A stretch of DNA of 5,574 nucleotides from an uncultured beta proteobacterium (GTDB lineage Bacteria; Pseudomonadota; Gammaproteobacteria; Burkholderiales; Rhodocyclaceae): NCBI GenBank assembly GCA_903932755.1, contig CAIZHL010000543.1, positions 1-5,574 on the forward strand, read 5' to 3'. How positions within the stretch are numbered: the first letter of the stretch is position 1; the number at the start of each line of letters is the position of its first letter. This document shows positions 1 to 5,574 of the stretch, piece after piece. Position numbers and translations under genes: made by a program. A model generated the notes under the pieces. It saw only the letters and a program-made list of their open reading frames with translations. It had not been told where the DNA came from and did no database searches.

Positions 1-522
1 CGCGATGCCGATACCGCCGAAATGGCTTTCCGCGCCGCGATGACCGGCCACCAGGTGTATTCGACGCTGCACACCAACTCGGCCATCGGCACCATTCCGC
101 GCCTGCTCGACATCGGCGTCCTGCCCGACATCATGGCCGGCAACATCATCGGCATCATCGCCCAGCGCCTTTTGCGGCGCCTTTGCACCCATTGCCGCAA
201 GCCCTACCCCGCCGAGGCGCACGAATGCAAACTGATGGGAATTGCCACTGGCCAGCCGGCGCCCATTCTTTACCGGTCGGCAGGCTGCGACCACTGTGAA
301 TACCAGGGCTATCGCGGCCGCATTGCAATCATGGAAATGCTGCGCCTCGATCACGATCTGGACGACCTCATCGCCCGCCGCGCCACGCAGCGCGACATTC
401 GCCGGCTCGCGCACGAAAAGGGCTTCCGCCCACTGGCGGACGATGGCTTGCGGCGCGTCCTCGACGGCTCCACCTCGATCGAAGAAGTCGGTCGCGTCAT
501 CGACCTGACCGAGCGGATGTAA
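1..522 (+). CDS. gspE: Type IV filament assembly ATPase, GspE/PilB/MshE family (C-terminal part, 5' truncated by window edge)
   Basis: The reading frame is open from base 1, so the gene starts upstream; 173 residues are visible. They begin RDADTAE, which fits the end of the Walker B / Asp-box region (family form GEIRDxET), followed by the His-box GHQVYSTLHTN. A tetracysteine zinc site follows: CTHC at visible residues 62 and 65, and CDHC at 96 and 99 leading into GYRGR. The tail EDGLRRVL-like segment (ADDGLRRVLDGSTSIEEV) is the usual C-terminal element. Known for the family: a cytoplasmic hexameric ATPase that powers pilus extension or pseudopilus assembly by acting on the GspF/PilC platform protein, which is encoded immediately downstream. 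The tetracysteine and the context argue against a PilT-type retraction ATPase, which lacks it. The Walker A motif lies outside the window. The symbol is family-level: pilB or mshE would be equally defensible. Confidence 0.93.
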   Translation, partial: RDADTAEMAFRAAMTGHQVYSTLHTNSAIGTIPRLLDIGVLPDIMAGNIIGIIAQRLLRRLCTHCRKPYPAEAHECKLMGIATGQPAPILYRSAGCDHCEYQGYRGRIAIMEMLRLDHDLDDLIARRATQRDIRRLAHEKGFRPLADDGLRRVLDGSTSIEEVGRVIDLTERM

Positions 523-573
523 GCCGTCCGCGGTACGCGCGCCTACACAAGCAACTTCACAAAATACTCGACC

Positions 574-1776
574 ATGGCCCTCTATGCCTACAAGGCGATG
601 AACCCAGCCGGCCGAACGGTGATGGGCCGCCTCGACGCCATCAACCTGATCGATCTGGAAATGCGCCTGAAGCGCATGGATCTCGATTTCATCAATGGCG
701 ATCCGGTAAAGCAGGGCAGCCTGATGAATCGTGGCAAGGTCAGCCGCCCCGAACTGATCAATTTCTGTTTCCACCTTGAGCAGCTTTCGCGCGCCGGAGT
801 ATCGCTGATCGAAAGCCTTACGGACCTGCGCGACAGCCTCGAAAACCCGCGTTTTCGTGAAATCATCGCCGGCATGATCGAGAACATCGAAGGCGGCAAG
901 ACGCTTTCGCAGGCGCTTGCCGAGCATCCGCAAACCTTCGACGGGGTCATGGTCAGCCTGATCCGCGCCGGCGAAGAAACCGGTGCCCTGCCGCAAGTTC
1001 TGAATAACCTGCTCGAATCACTGAAGTGGCAGGACGAACTCGCGGCACACACCAAAAAGCTTGTCATGTACCCGGCCTTTCTTGGTACGGTCGTAGTCGC
1101 CATCACCCTGTTCATGATGATCTATCTCGTGCCGAAGATGGCCGGCTTCATCCGCAACATGGGGCAGGAACTGCCGATGCAGACCAAGATATTGATTGCC
1201 ACTTCCGAGTTTTTCGTCGGCTACTGGTATGTGGTGATCGGCCTGCCGCTGATCCTCGCCGCGGGTGCCGCGTTTCTGGTCAGCACCAATCAGGCGGCGC
1301 GCTACCGCTTCGACGACCTGAAGCTGCGCCTGCCCTATGTTGGCGAGATCTTCCGCAAAATCATCCTGTCGCGCTTCGCATCGGTATTTGCCATGATGTA
1401 TTCTTCAGGCATCACCATACTGGACTCGATCAAGGCAACCGAAAACGTGGTCGGCAATCTGGTCATCAAGGAAGGTCTGGAAAAGGTCGGTGCCCTGATC
1501 GCGGAAGGTGAGAACGTTACACTCGCCTTCCAGAATGCCGGCATGTTCCCGCCGCTGGTTCTGCGCATGCTGCGCGTGGGCGAGAATACCGGGCAACTGG
1601 ATACGGCGTTGACCAATGTCAGCTACTTTTACAACCGCGACGTTCGCGAATCCATCGAGCGGGTGCAGGCCATGATAGAACCGGTCATGACCGTGACCAT
1701 CGGCGTGATCCTCGGCTGGATCATGATGGCGGTGATGGGCCCGATCTACGACATCATTACCAAGATGAAAACCTGA
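574..1776 (+). CDS. gspF: Inner-membrane platform protein, GspF/PilC/MshG family
   Basis: This is a 400-residue protein, the normal family length. It starts MALYAYKAMNPAGR, the typical GspF opening that leads into a small N-terminal domain. Two copies of the GspF fold follow, about residues 64-187 and 267-390. They share an internal repeat: LIRAGEETGALPQVL (about 129-143) and MLRVGENTGQLDTAL (about 332-346). Membrane segments lie near 165-187, 214-236 and 371-391. Known role: a polytopic cytoplasmic-membrane protein that couples ATPase motion to insertion of pilin subunits into the filament. The ATG at 574 is the first possible start after the upstream stop, because the 17 codons between contain no ATG, GTG or TTG. 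No clear Shine-Dalgarno sequence precedes it, so coupling to the ATPase gene is likely. Its stop overlaps the next start by one base. The C-terminus (GWIMMAVMGPIYD) is somewhat unlike classical PilC. The symbol is family-level only. Confidence 0.94.
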   Translation: MALYAYKAMNPAGRTVMGRLDAINLIDLEMRLKRMDLDFINGDPVKQGSLMNRGKVSRPELINFCFHLEQLSRAGVSLIESLTDLRDSLENPRFREIIAGMIENIEGGKTLSQALAEHPQTFDGVMVSLIRAGEETGALPQVLNNLLESLKWQDELAAHTKKLVMYPAFLGTVVVAITLFMMIYLVPKMAGFIRNMGQELPMQTKILIATSEFFVGYWYVVIGLPLILAAGAAFLVSTNQAARYRFDDLKLRLPYVGEIFRKIILSRFASVFAMMYSSGITILDSIKATENVVGNLVIKEGLEKVGALIAEGENVTLAFQNAGMFPPLVLRMLRVGENTGQLDTALTNVSYFYNRDVRESIERVQAMIEPVMTVTIGVILGWIMMAVMGPIYDIITKMKT

Positions 1777-3344
1777 TGGCCGCCAAACGCATTCTCCTTC
1801 TCGATGGCCCGCTGCTCACGGCACACTACTGGAACGCCGGCCACATCAAGGTCGAGGGTGAATTCAGCCCGGAGCCGGTCGGCCTCGAGGCGCTCGCCGC
1901 CTATCTGAAGAAGCATCGCACCAGCATTTTTTACCTGCTGGCCGACATCGCCGAGGAAGGCTTCCAGCTCGAAGATCTGCCCTATGTCCAGGGCGGAGAC
2001 CGCAACGCCCTGTTACAGCGACGCCTCGGGCAGTATTACTACAATACCCCTTTGTCGGCAGCCATATCGCTGGGCCGTGCGCCGACCGGCAGGCGCGACG
2101 AAAAAATATTGTTCGCCGCGCTCACCCGGATCGAAACCTTCGCGCCATGGCTGGATACCTTGCGCGCGGCCGAAGCCAACCTTGCCGGGGTCTATTCAGT
2201 TCCCCTGGTACTAGCCGGGTGTTTCAGCCAGCTGCTGGGTGAGGGCGGACCGGTCCTGCTCGTCACCCTCAGTCGCGGCGGCGTGCGGCAAAGCTTCTTC
2301 GACCAGGGCAAGCTGCACTTCTCGCGCTTGTCGCCCCTTGCGACCAATAACCTGGAAGAAGTCGCGCGCACCAGCGCCAGCGACTCCGCCAAGATATACC
2401 AGTATCTTCTCGCCCAGCGCCAGATTCCGCGCGGAACCCCCCTGCGCACAGTGGTCATGGCGCACGCCACGCAGACACAGGTACTCGAGGAGTTTTGCCG
2501 CAGCAGCAGCGAAATCGTGTTCGAATTCTTCGACATCGCCACCGCTGCCCGCAAACAGGGACTCAAGGATATCCCCGTCGACAGCAATGCCGACGACGTT
2601 TTCATCCACGGCCTGGCGACCAGGACGCCCTCCCAGCAGTTCGCTCCCGCCGCCGACACGCGCTTCCACAAGCTCTGGCGCATCCGTTTTGCGCTGACCA
2701 GCACAGCCTGGCTGATACTTGCAGGTTGCCTGCTGTACGCCGGGAAGACCGCCCTCAATTTGTTTGAACTTAACGACTCGATCAGTGCCACCAGAAGCAT
2801 CACGAATTCCGACACCCAGCACTACAACGCCCTTATTGATTCCTTGCCCAAGGTCGGCATCAGCCCCGATAATCTGCGCGCGCTGATAGGGCGTATCGAT
2901 ACGCTGCAAAAGCGCACTCCGGCAATGGAGCCGCTGCTGACTCATCTCAGCCTCGCCCTGAATGACTACCCCAGAGTAGAACTGGTCAACATCAACTGGA
3001 AAATTGCCAATAGCCTCGATACCGGCGGGAAAGTTGCGGCGGATGCCAAGGGCGCGACCGCGCCCGCCGCGCCCGCCGCGGCCGCATCCCCGCCCGCGGG
3101 CGTCTGGTCAGTGATCGAGATCAGCGCGCGGCTGCCTTTGGGCATGATCAGCGACCAGCGTGCCCAGATAAACCTGATCGAGAGCTTCGCCGCCCGATTG
3201 CGCGACCCCCAGACGGATGTCCGGATACTCAGCCGGCCCTTCGACATCGAATCGGACAAGCCGCTCAAGAGCGCCGGCGAGAAAAGCGAGGCGCAACTTG
3301 TCGATGCTCCGAAGTTCGCCTTGCGCATTTCGCGATCGATGTGA
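1776..3344 (+). CDS. GspL-like / fused PilM-PilN-type assembly protein (actin-like domain, one membrane helix, periplasmic domain)
   Basis: This is a 522-residue protein whose ATG overlaps the upstream TGA by one base (TGATG). Residues 1 to about 280 resemble a PilM/GspL actin-like domain. LLLDG (7-11) sits where PilM has its first phosphate motif, and 159-186 (VLLVTLSRGG then FFDQGKLHFSRL) aligns with the second, but the acidic residues of those motifs are lost. IYQYLLAQRQIPRG (207-220) also fits this domain. One hydrophobic helix spans about 303-325 after a basic stretch (HKLWRIR), predicting a cytoplasmic N-terminus and periplasmic C-terminus. The periplasmic part has a helical stem (about 330-400), a PilN/GspL-like alpha/beta region, and an Ala/Pro-rich insertion (about 421-441). 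Inferred role: the inner-membrane alignment subcomplex, linking the ATPase and platform to the PilO- and PilP-like proteins downstream. Separate PilM (about 350 residues) and PilN (about 200) sum to roughly this length. MshI is another possible name. The domain assignment is by reading, not by a profile search. Confidence 0.8.
   Translation: MAAKRILLLDGPLLTAHYWNAGHIKVEGEFSPEPVGLEALAAYLKKHRTSIFYLLADIAEEGFQLEDLPYVQGGDRNALLQRRLGQYYYNTPLSAAISLGRAPTGRRDEKILFAALTRIETFAPWLDTLRAAEANLAGVYSVPLVLAGCFSQLLGEGGPVLLVTLSRGGVRQSFFDQGKLHFSRLSPLATNNLEEVARTSASDSAKIYQYLLAQRQIPRGTPLRTVVMAHATQTQVLEEFCRSSSEIVFEFFDIATAARKQGLKDIPVDSNADDVFIHGLATRTPSQQFAPAADTRFHKLWRIRFALTSTAWLILAGCLLYAGKTALNLFELNDSISATRSITNSDTQHYNALIDSLPKVGISPDNLRALIGRIDTLQKRTPAMEPLLTHLSLALNDYPRVELVNINWKIANSLDTGGKVAADAKGATAPAAPAAAASPPAGVWSVIEISARLPLGMISDQRAQINLIESFAARLRDPQTDVRILSRPFDIESDKPLKSAGEKSEAQLVDAPKFALRISRSM
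3036..3102 (+). repeat. GC-rich low-complexity segment encoding an Ala/Pro linker, with a 9-bp tandem duplication and a 12-bp palindrome
   Basis: The stretch encodes an Ala/Pro-dominated linker (about residues 421-442) inside the periplasmic part of the GspL-like protein. It contains two direct copies of GCGCCCGCC at 3060-3077, and a perfect 12-base palindrome CGCCCGCGGGCG at 3091-3102. Codon-length tandem units like this tend to vary in length between strains by in-frame slippage. The linker probably joins the two halves of the periplasmic fold flexibly. The palindrome lies within coding sequence and has no T-run after it, so it is not called a terminator. Confidence 0.55.
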
Positions 3345-3363
3345 GCGATGAAATGAGAAACTC

Positions 3364-3990
3364 ATGACACTGGACACCAAGGACCTCAAACGCCTGCAAT
3401 GGGCGATTGCCCTCCTGATCATCATGAGTCTGGCTGGCGGTGCCGCGGTCTGGACTACCGAGCAAATGCAAAAGAGCAGCGCCAAAACGCTGAAGGACTC
3501 CACCGCCGCACGCAAGGATATTCAGGCCAAACTGGCACGGGCCCGCGACGAGCAGCAGGAATTGACCGAAAAGCTGAACCGCTTCCGGGAACTCAAAGCC
3601 CGCGGCTATATCGGCCCGGAACAACGCCTTAACTGGGTTGAGGCCATCGCCAGGATCAAGGCTGAACGCCGCATTTTCAAGCTTGATTACGAATTCGCCC
3701 CCCAAAGGCGCGTGGATGCAAGCATTCTGCCCGGAGGCGCGCTGGCGGGCGGCTTCGAAATCATGTCGAGCCAGATGCGGCTGCAAATCCATTTGCTGCA
3801 TGAAGGTGAGCTATTGGCGTTTCTTGCGGACCTTCGTGCCGGCTTGGCCAGCAACACCGTCGAAGCGCTGGTGCTGGTCCGCTCCTGCGCACTCGAGCGC
3901 CTCGGGCCCAGTTCCGCCGATCGCGGCAGCAAGGCCCAGCTCAAAGCCGAATGCACACTCGAATGGATCACCGTGAGGGAAGGCAAATGA
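3364..3990 (+). CDS. PilO/GspM/MshJ-like inner-membrane alignment protein
   Basis: This is a 208-residue bitopic protein with the PilO layout: a short cytoplasmic N-terminus, one membrane helix (about residues 12-31), a charged coiled-coil-like stretch (about 38-78, rich in K, R, E, Q and A), and a periplasmic alpha/beta domain (about 85-205). The domain contains QMRLQIHLLHEGELLAFLADL (137-157), which matches the strand-helix region where PilO proteins pair; the helical half resembles the family's xxExxLLxFLxxL pattern. Family members dimerise with PilN or GspL through the coiled coil and ferredoxin-like domain; the neighbour upstream supplies that partner. The gap to the upstream gene is 19 bases with only a weak GAG ribosome site. 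The stop overlaps the next start as ATGA. Sequence identity to any named PilO cannot be judged here; the call rests on topology, length and position. Confidence 0.78.
   Translation: MTLDTKDLKRLQWAIALLIIMSLAGGAAVWTTEQMQKSSAKTLKDSTAARKDIQAKLARARDEQQELTEKLNRFRELKARGYIGPEQRLNWVEAIARIKAERRIFKLDYEFAPQRRVDASILPGGALAGGFEIMSSQMRLQIHLLHEGELLAFLADLRAGLASNTVEALVLVRSCALERLGPSSADRGSKAQLKAECTLEWITVREGK
3975..3983 (+). promoter_or_regulatory. Ribosome binding site that decides the start of the MshK/PilP-like gene
   Basis: GAGGGAAGG lies just upstream of ATG 3987; the GAGG part ends 8 bases before it. It is the strongest Shine-Dalgarno match in the window and sits inside the 3' end of the PilO-like gene. It favours the start at 3987, where ATG overlaps TGA as ATGA, over the in-frame ATG at 3951, which would place a charged, non-secretory extension before the signal peptide. 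Confidence 0.75.
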
Positions 3991-4433
3991 GGCTGACAAT
4001 TCGCCTGATGCCGGGCCTGCTCGGCCTGACCCTGCTTGCGCCGGCCTGCGCCGCCGATGTCTCAGAACTCGGCCGACTTTTCTTTACGCCCGAAAGGCGC
4101 GCGGCACTGGAGCGCCAGCGCGCATTCAATATCCAGGAAACCGCCACCCTGCAGGGCAGCAACATGAGTCTCGACGGCGTCGTCTATCGATCCGGCGGCA
4201 AGACGACGGTTTGGATCAACCAGAAGGCACAAAGCGAGGGCGAGTCGTCGCGCACCGGCGTCAATGCGGTCGTCTCGCCCAGGACACCAGGCAGCGCGCT
4301 GCTTGCTCCCGGCGAAGAAACTCCGGCGCAGCTCAAGGTGGGCGAAACCATCAACAGGGCCACCGGCGAACGCAATACCCGGCTGGGTGGCGGTGGTGTG
4401 GTGACGCCCTCAACACCGGCCGTCAAACGCTAA
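3987..4433 (+). CDS. Small secreted MshK/PilP-like pilus assembly protein
   Basis: From ATG 3987 the protein has 148 residues. It opens with a clear Sec signal peptide: basic start (MRLTIR), hydrophobic core (about 8-18), and an AXA cleavage site after Ala22 (A20-C21-A22). The mature part starts with ELGRLFFTPERRAALERQR (27-45), then NMSLDGVVYRSGGKTTVWIN (59-78), a short beta-hairpin-like motif seen in MshK/PilP-type proteins, and ends with QLKVGETINRATGE (115-128), another short strand pair, plus a Gly/Pro/Thr-rich tail. Known for the families: periplasmic or lipoprotein connectors between the inner-membrane N/O pair and the secretin. The Cys at 21 is not in a proper lipobox (preceded by APA), so membrane anchoring by lipid is doubtful. 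The position directly after the PilO-like gene supports the call. The family identity is inferred from motif style and context; a longer ATG start at 3951 is rejected. Confidence 0.72.
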   Translation: MRLTIRLMPGLLGLTLLAPACAADVSELGRLFFTPERRAALERQRAFNIQETATLQGSNMSLDGVVYRSGGKTTVWINQKAQSEGESSRTGVNAVVSPRTPGSALLAPGEETPAQLKVGETINRATGERNTRLGGGGVVTPSTPAVKR

Positions 4434-4436
4434 AGG
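4432..4436 (+). promoter_or_regulatory. Ribosome binding site for the large pilin-like gene
   Basis: AAAGG overlaps the stop codon of the upstream gene. It ends 3 bases before ATG 4440 and 6 bases before the adjacent in-frame ATG 4443. The spacing favours 4443 as the start, giving MKQRQRSLG rather than MMKQRQ. The difference is one residue and does not affect the interpretation. Confidence 0.55.
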
Positions 4437-4442
4437 CTCATG

Positions 4443-5574
4443 ATGAAGCAGCGACAACGGTCGCTGGGACGAAACCAGCGCGGGGTCGTGCTGATCGGGC
4501 TGGTGGCCCTGCTGGTGGTTGGCGGCCTGTACTTCTACCTCAGCAATCTATCCCCCGAAATGATCCAGGCGCGCCGCCAGCAACTGACCGCGGAAGCGCT
4601 GGCGCAGGCACGCGAAGCCCTGATCGGATACGCCGTGAGGTATCGCGAAACGCAACAGGCAAAAAACCCTCCGCAGACTGTCGTTTATGGCTATCTGCCG
4701 CTGCCGGACCTCGGCAGCATGCGGAATAACAATCAACTAACCGATACCAGTTGCTACGGAAAAGAGGGCTGCGAAGCCTACAACTTTTTGGGCAACGGGA
4801 TCAATACCACAGTCATCGGTCGCTTCCCCTGGCGTACCCTGGGCACAGGGCCGCTGCAGGACGCCCATGGCGAATGCCTCTGGTACGCGGTATCCGGCAG
4901 CCACCAGCGCAACCAACCCGATCCGACCCGCGCGATGAACTGGGATACCCTGAGCCAACTGGATATTGTCGTCGCCAACAGTACAACCGCAATGGTCAGC
5001 GCCATCACGTCGGCCCACGATCGTCCCATTGCGGTCATTTTCTCGCCCGGGCCCTCGCTGGCGGGCCAGGATCGCAGCGCATCAGTAACGGATAACGTGG
5101 CTGAGTGCGGCGGCAACTACGTGGTCAGCAATTATCTCGATCCAGCGGTGGCCGCCAACCTCGGCGGCGTCACCAACTACCTCGCTGGCGCCAATGGTGC
5201 CAGCGAAAACACTTCCGTCACGAACAAGGCCCTGTCGGCGAACAGCGTCGTCAATCGGCGCAGCGACGGCGCCCTCTGGGTAGGTAATTGTCCGCCCAAC
5301 GACCCCTCGCCCTGCGCGATCGTCGCCAACGATACTGGCGTCACGGTCACCAGCGAACTGCTGTTTCGCACCCTGCGCGGGTCGAGCTATTTCCGAACCG
5401 ACGTCAACGCCATGCTGGATCGCATGGTCGGCTGCCTACGCGATCAGTTTGCCGCTGGAGGCAACCTCACTCTGGACGCCAACAGCGCCAATCTCCAAGG
5501 GATAGCGGGCGACAAGGTAGCCGGTCGAATACCCGCCAACGACCCCTGCTACGGTGATGGAATTGAACCGAAAG
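4443..5574 (+). CDS. Large pilin-like / minor-pilin-like exported protein (3' end beyond window)
   Basis: An open frame runs from ATG 4443 (or 4440) to the window end without a stop; about 377 residues are visible. Counting from Met 4443, a basic N-terminus (MKQRQRSLGRNQR) is followed by G14 and a hydrophobic helix VVLIGLVALLVVGGLYFYL (15-33). This resembles the GspK/PilX-style start QRGVVLI, with a possible prepilin peptidase site after G14, but mature position 5 is Gly, not Glu. Then come an amphipathic helix ending in EALIGYAVRYRE (58-69), GYLPLPD (83-89), a block GRFPWRTLGTGPLQDAHGEC (126-145) leading into LWYAVSG, MNWDT, RPIAVIFSPG (194-203), and an Asn/Ser/Thr-rich C-terminal region. 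Eight cysteines occur (104, 110, 145, 222, 283, 291, 331, 369), suggesting extracytoplasmic disulfides. I recognise this as a pilin-like family found near pilus genes, with no assigned function that I know of. It lies 9 bases after the MshK/PilP-like gene. A plain membrane-anchored protein that is not processed is the main alternative. Confidence 0.8.
   Translation, partial: MKQRQRSLGRNQRGVVLIGLVALLVVGGLYFYLSNLSPEMIQARRQQLTAEALAQAREALIGYAVRYRETQQAKNPPQTVVYGYLPLPDLGSMRNNNQLTDTSCYGKEGCEAYNFLGNGINTTVIGRFPWRTLGTGPLQDAHGECLWYAVSGSHQRNQPDPTRAMNWDTLSQLDIVVANSTTAMVSAITSAHDRPIAVIFSPGPSLAGQDRSASVTDNVAECGGNYVVSNYLDPAVAANLGGVTNYLAGANGASENTSVTNKALSANSVVNRRSDGALWVGNCPPNDPSPCAIVANDTGVTVTSELLFRTLRGSSYFRTDVNAMLDRMVGCLRDQFAAGGNLTLDANSANLQGIAGDKVAGRIPANDPCYGDGIEPK

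Noticed and set aside
523..573. Spacer between ATPase and platform genes considered as an internal promoter or terminator
   Set aside because: There is no convincing -35/-10 pair and no stem followed by Ts; only small GC palindromes such as CCGCGG are present.
2211..2945. Long minus-strand open frame (244 codons) opposite the GspL-like gene
   Set aside because: It lies fully inside a well-supported plus-strand gene. Its translation is low in recognisable motifs, and long antisense frames are expected in GC-rich coding DNA. The same applies to minus-strand frames at 588-1115, 2192-2815, 3108-3515 and 3265-3801.
3091..3102. Perfect palindrome CGCCCGCGGGCG considered as a terminator stem or operator
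   Set aside because: It has no loop, no following T-run, and lies in the middle of a coding region where GC-rich Ala/Pro/Gly codons create palindromes by chance.
3348..3367. Tiny frames (ATG AAA TGA at 3348-3356 and a four-codon frame at 3353-3367) just before the PilO-like start, resembling a leader peptide
   Set aside because: They have two and four codons, no ribosome site of their own and no adjacent attenuator-like hairpin. This is chance in a short spacer.
3951..3986. Upstream in-frame ATG for the MshK/PilP-like gene
   Set aside because: It would add the charged stretch MHTRMDHREGRQ before the signal peptide and overlap the PilO-like gene by 40 bases. ATG 3987 has a strong ribosome site and an ATGA overlap.
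4211..4729. Plus-strand open frame of 172 codons spanning the end of the MshK/PilP-like gene and the start of the pilin-like gene
   Set aside because: It is a different frame from two adjacent genes that each have a ribosome site and recognisable signal or pilin-like N-termini. Its translation is Arg/Gly/Ala-rich, typical of a shadow frame.
4751..5557. Several short frames on both strands (4751-5095, 5105-5287, 5288-5557, minus 4737-5018 and 4778-5116)
   Set aside because: All sit inside the uninterrupted pilin-like frame starting at 4443, which has a coherent protein composition with conserved-looking blocks and cysteines. They are shadows made visible only because the real gene lacks a stop in the window.

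Overview
The window is a tightly packed, single-strand (+) piece of a type IV filament (type IV pilus / MSHA / type II secretion-like) assembly operon. The DNA is GC-rich with strong G/C preference at third codon positions. The proteins look most like those of Betaproteobacteria, possibly Rhodocyclales-like; this is an impression from protein style, not a database result. No RNA gene, mobile element, CRISPR array or terminator is visible, and no gene-free stretch exceeds about 50 bases.

Layout: (1) 1-522, the C-terminal part of a GspE/PilB/MshE-type assembly ATPase, cut by the left edge; (2) 574-1776, a complete GspF/PilC/MshG-type inner-membrane platform protein; (3) 1776-3344, a 522-residue single-pass protein that reads as an actin-like PilM domain joined to a PilN-type membrane and periplasmic part, the GspL architecture; (4) 3364-3990, a PilO/GspM/MshJ-like protein; (5) 3987-4433, a small secreted MshK/PilP-like protein; (6) from 4443 (or 4440) past the right edge, a large cysteine-containing protein with a pilin-like N-terminal hydrophobic segment. 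Gene 6 has no stop codon in the window and is easy to miss.

How they would work together (inference from the families): the hexameric ATPase drives the GspF-type platform; the M/N fusion and the O-like protein form the alignment subcomplex across the inner membrane; the secreted P/K-like protein would link that subcomplex to an outer-membrane secretin, which is not in this window; and the pilin-like protein would be a filament component, perhaps a large minor pilin. The order (M+N)-O-P matches pilMNOP, but the slot where pilQ would follow holds the large pilin-like gene. Start/stop overlaps (TGATG at 1774-1778, ATGA at 3987-3990) and short gaps support one co-transcribed, translationally coupled unit.

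The main points worth a second look are the large pilin-like protein lacking the usual Glu5, the fused PilM/PilN protein with degenerate nucleotide-binding motifs, and the hybrid gene order, which is neither a standard T4aP, MSHA nor T2SS locus.
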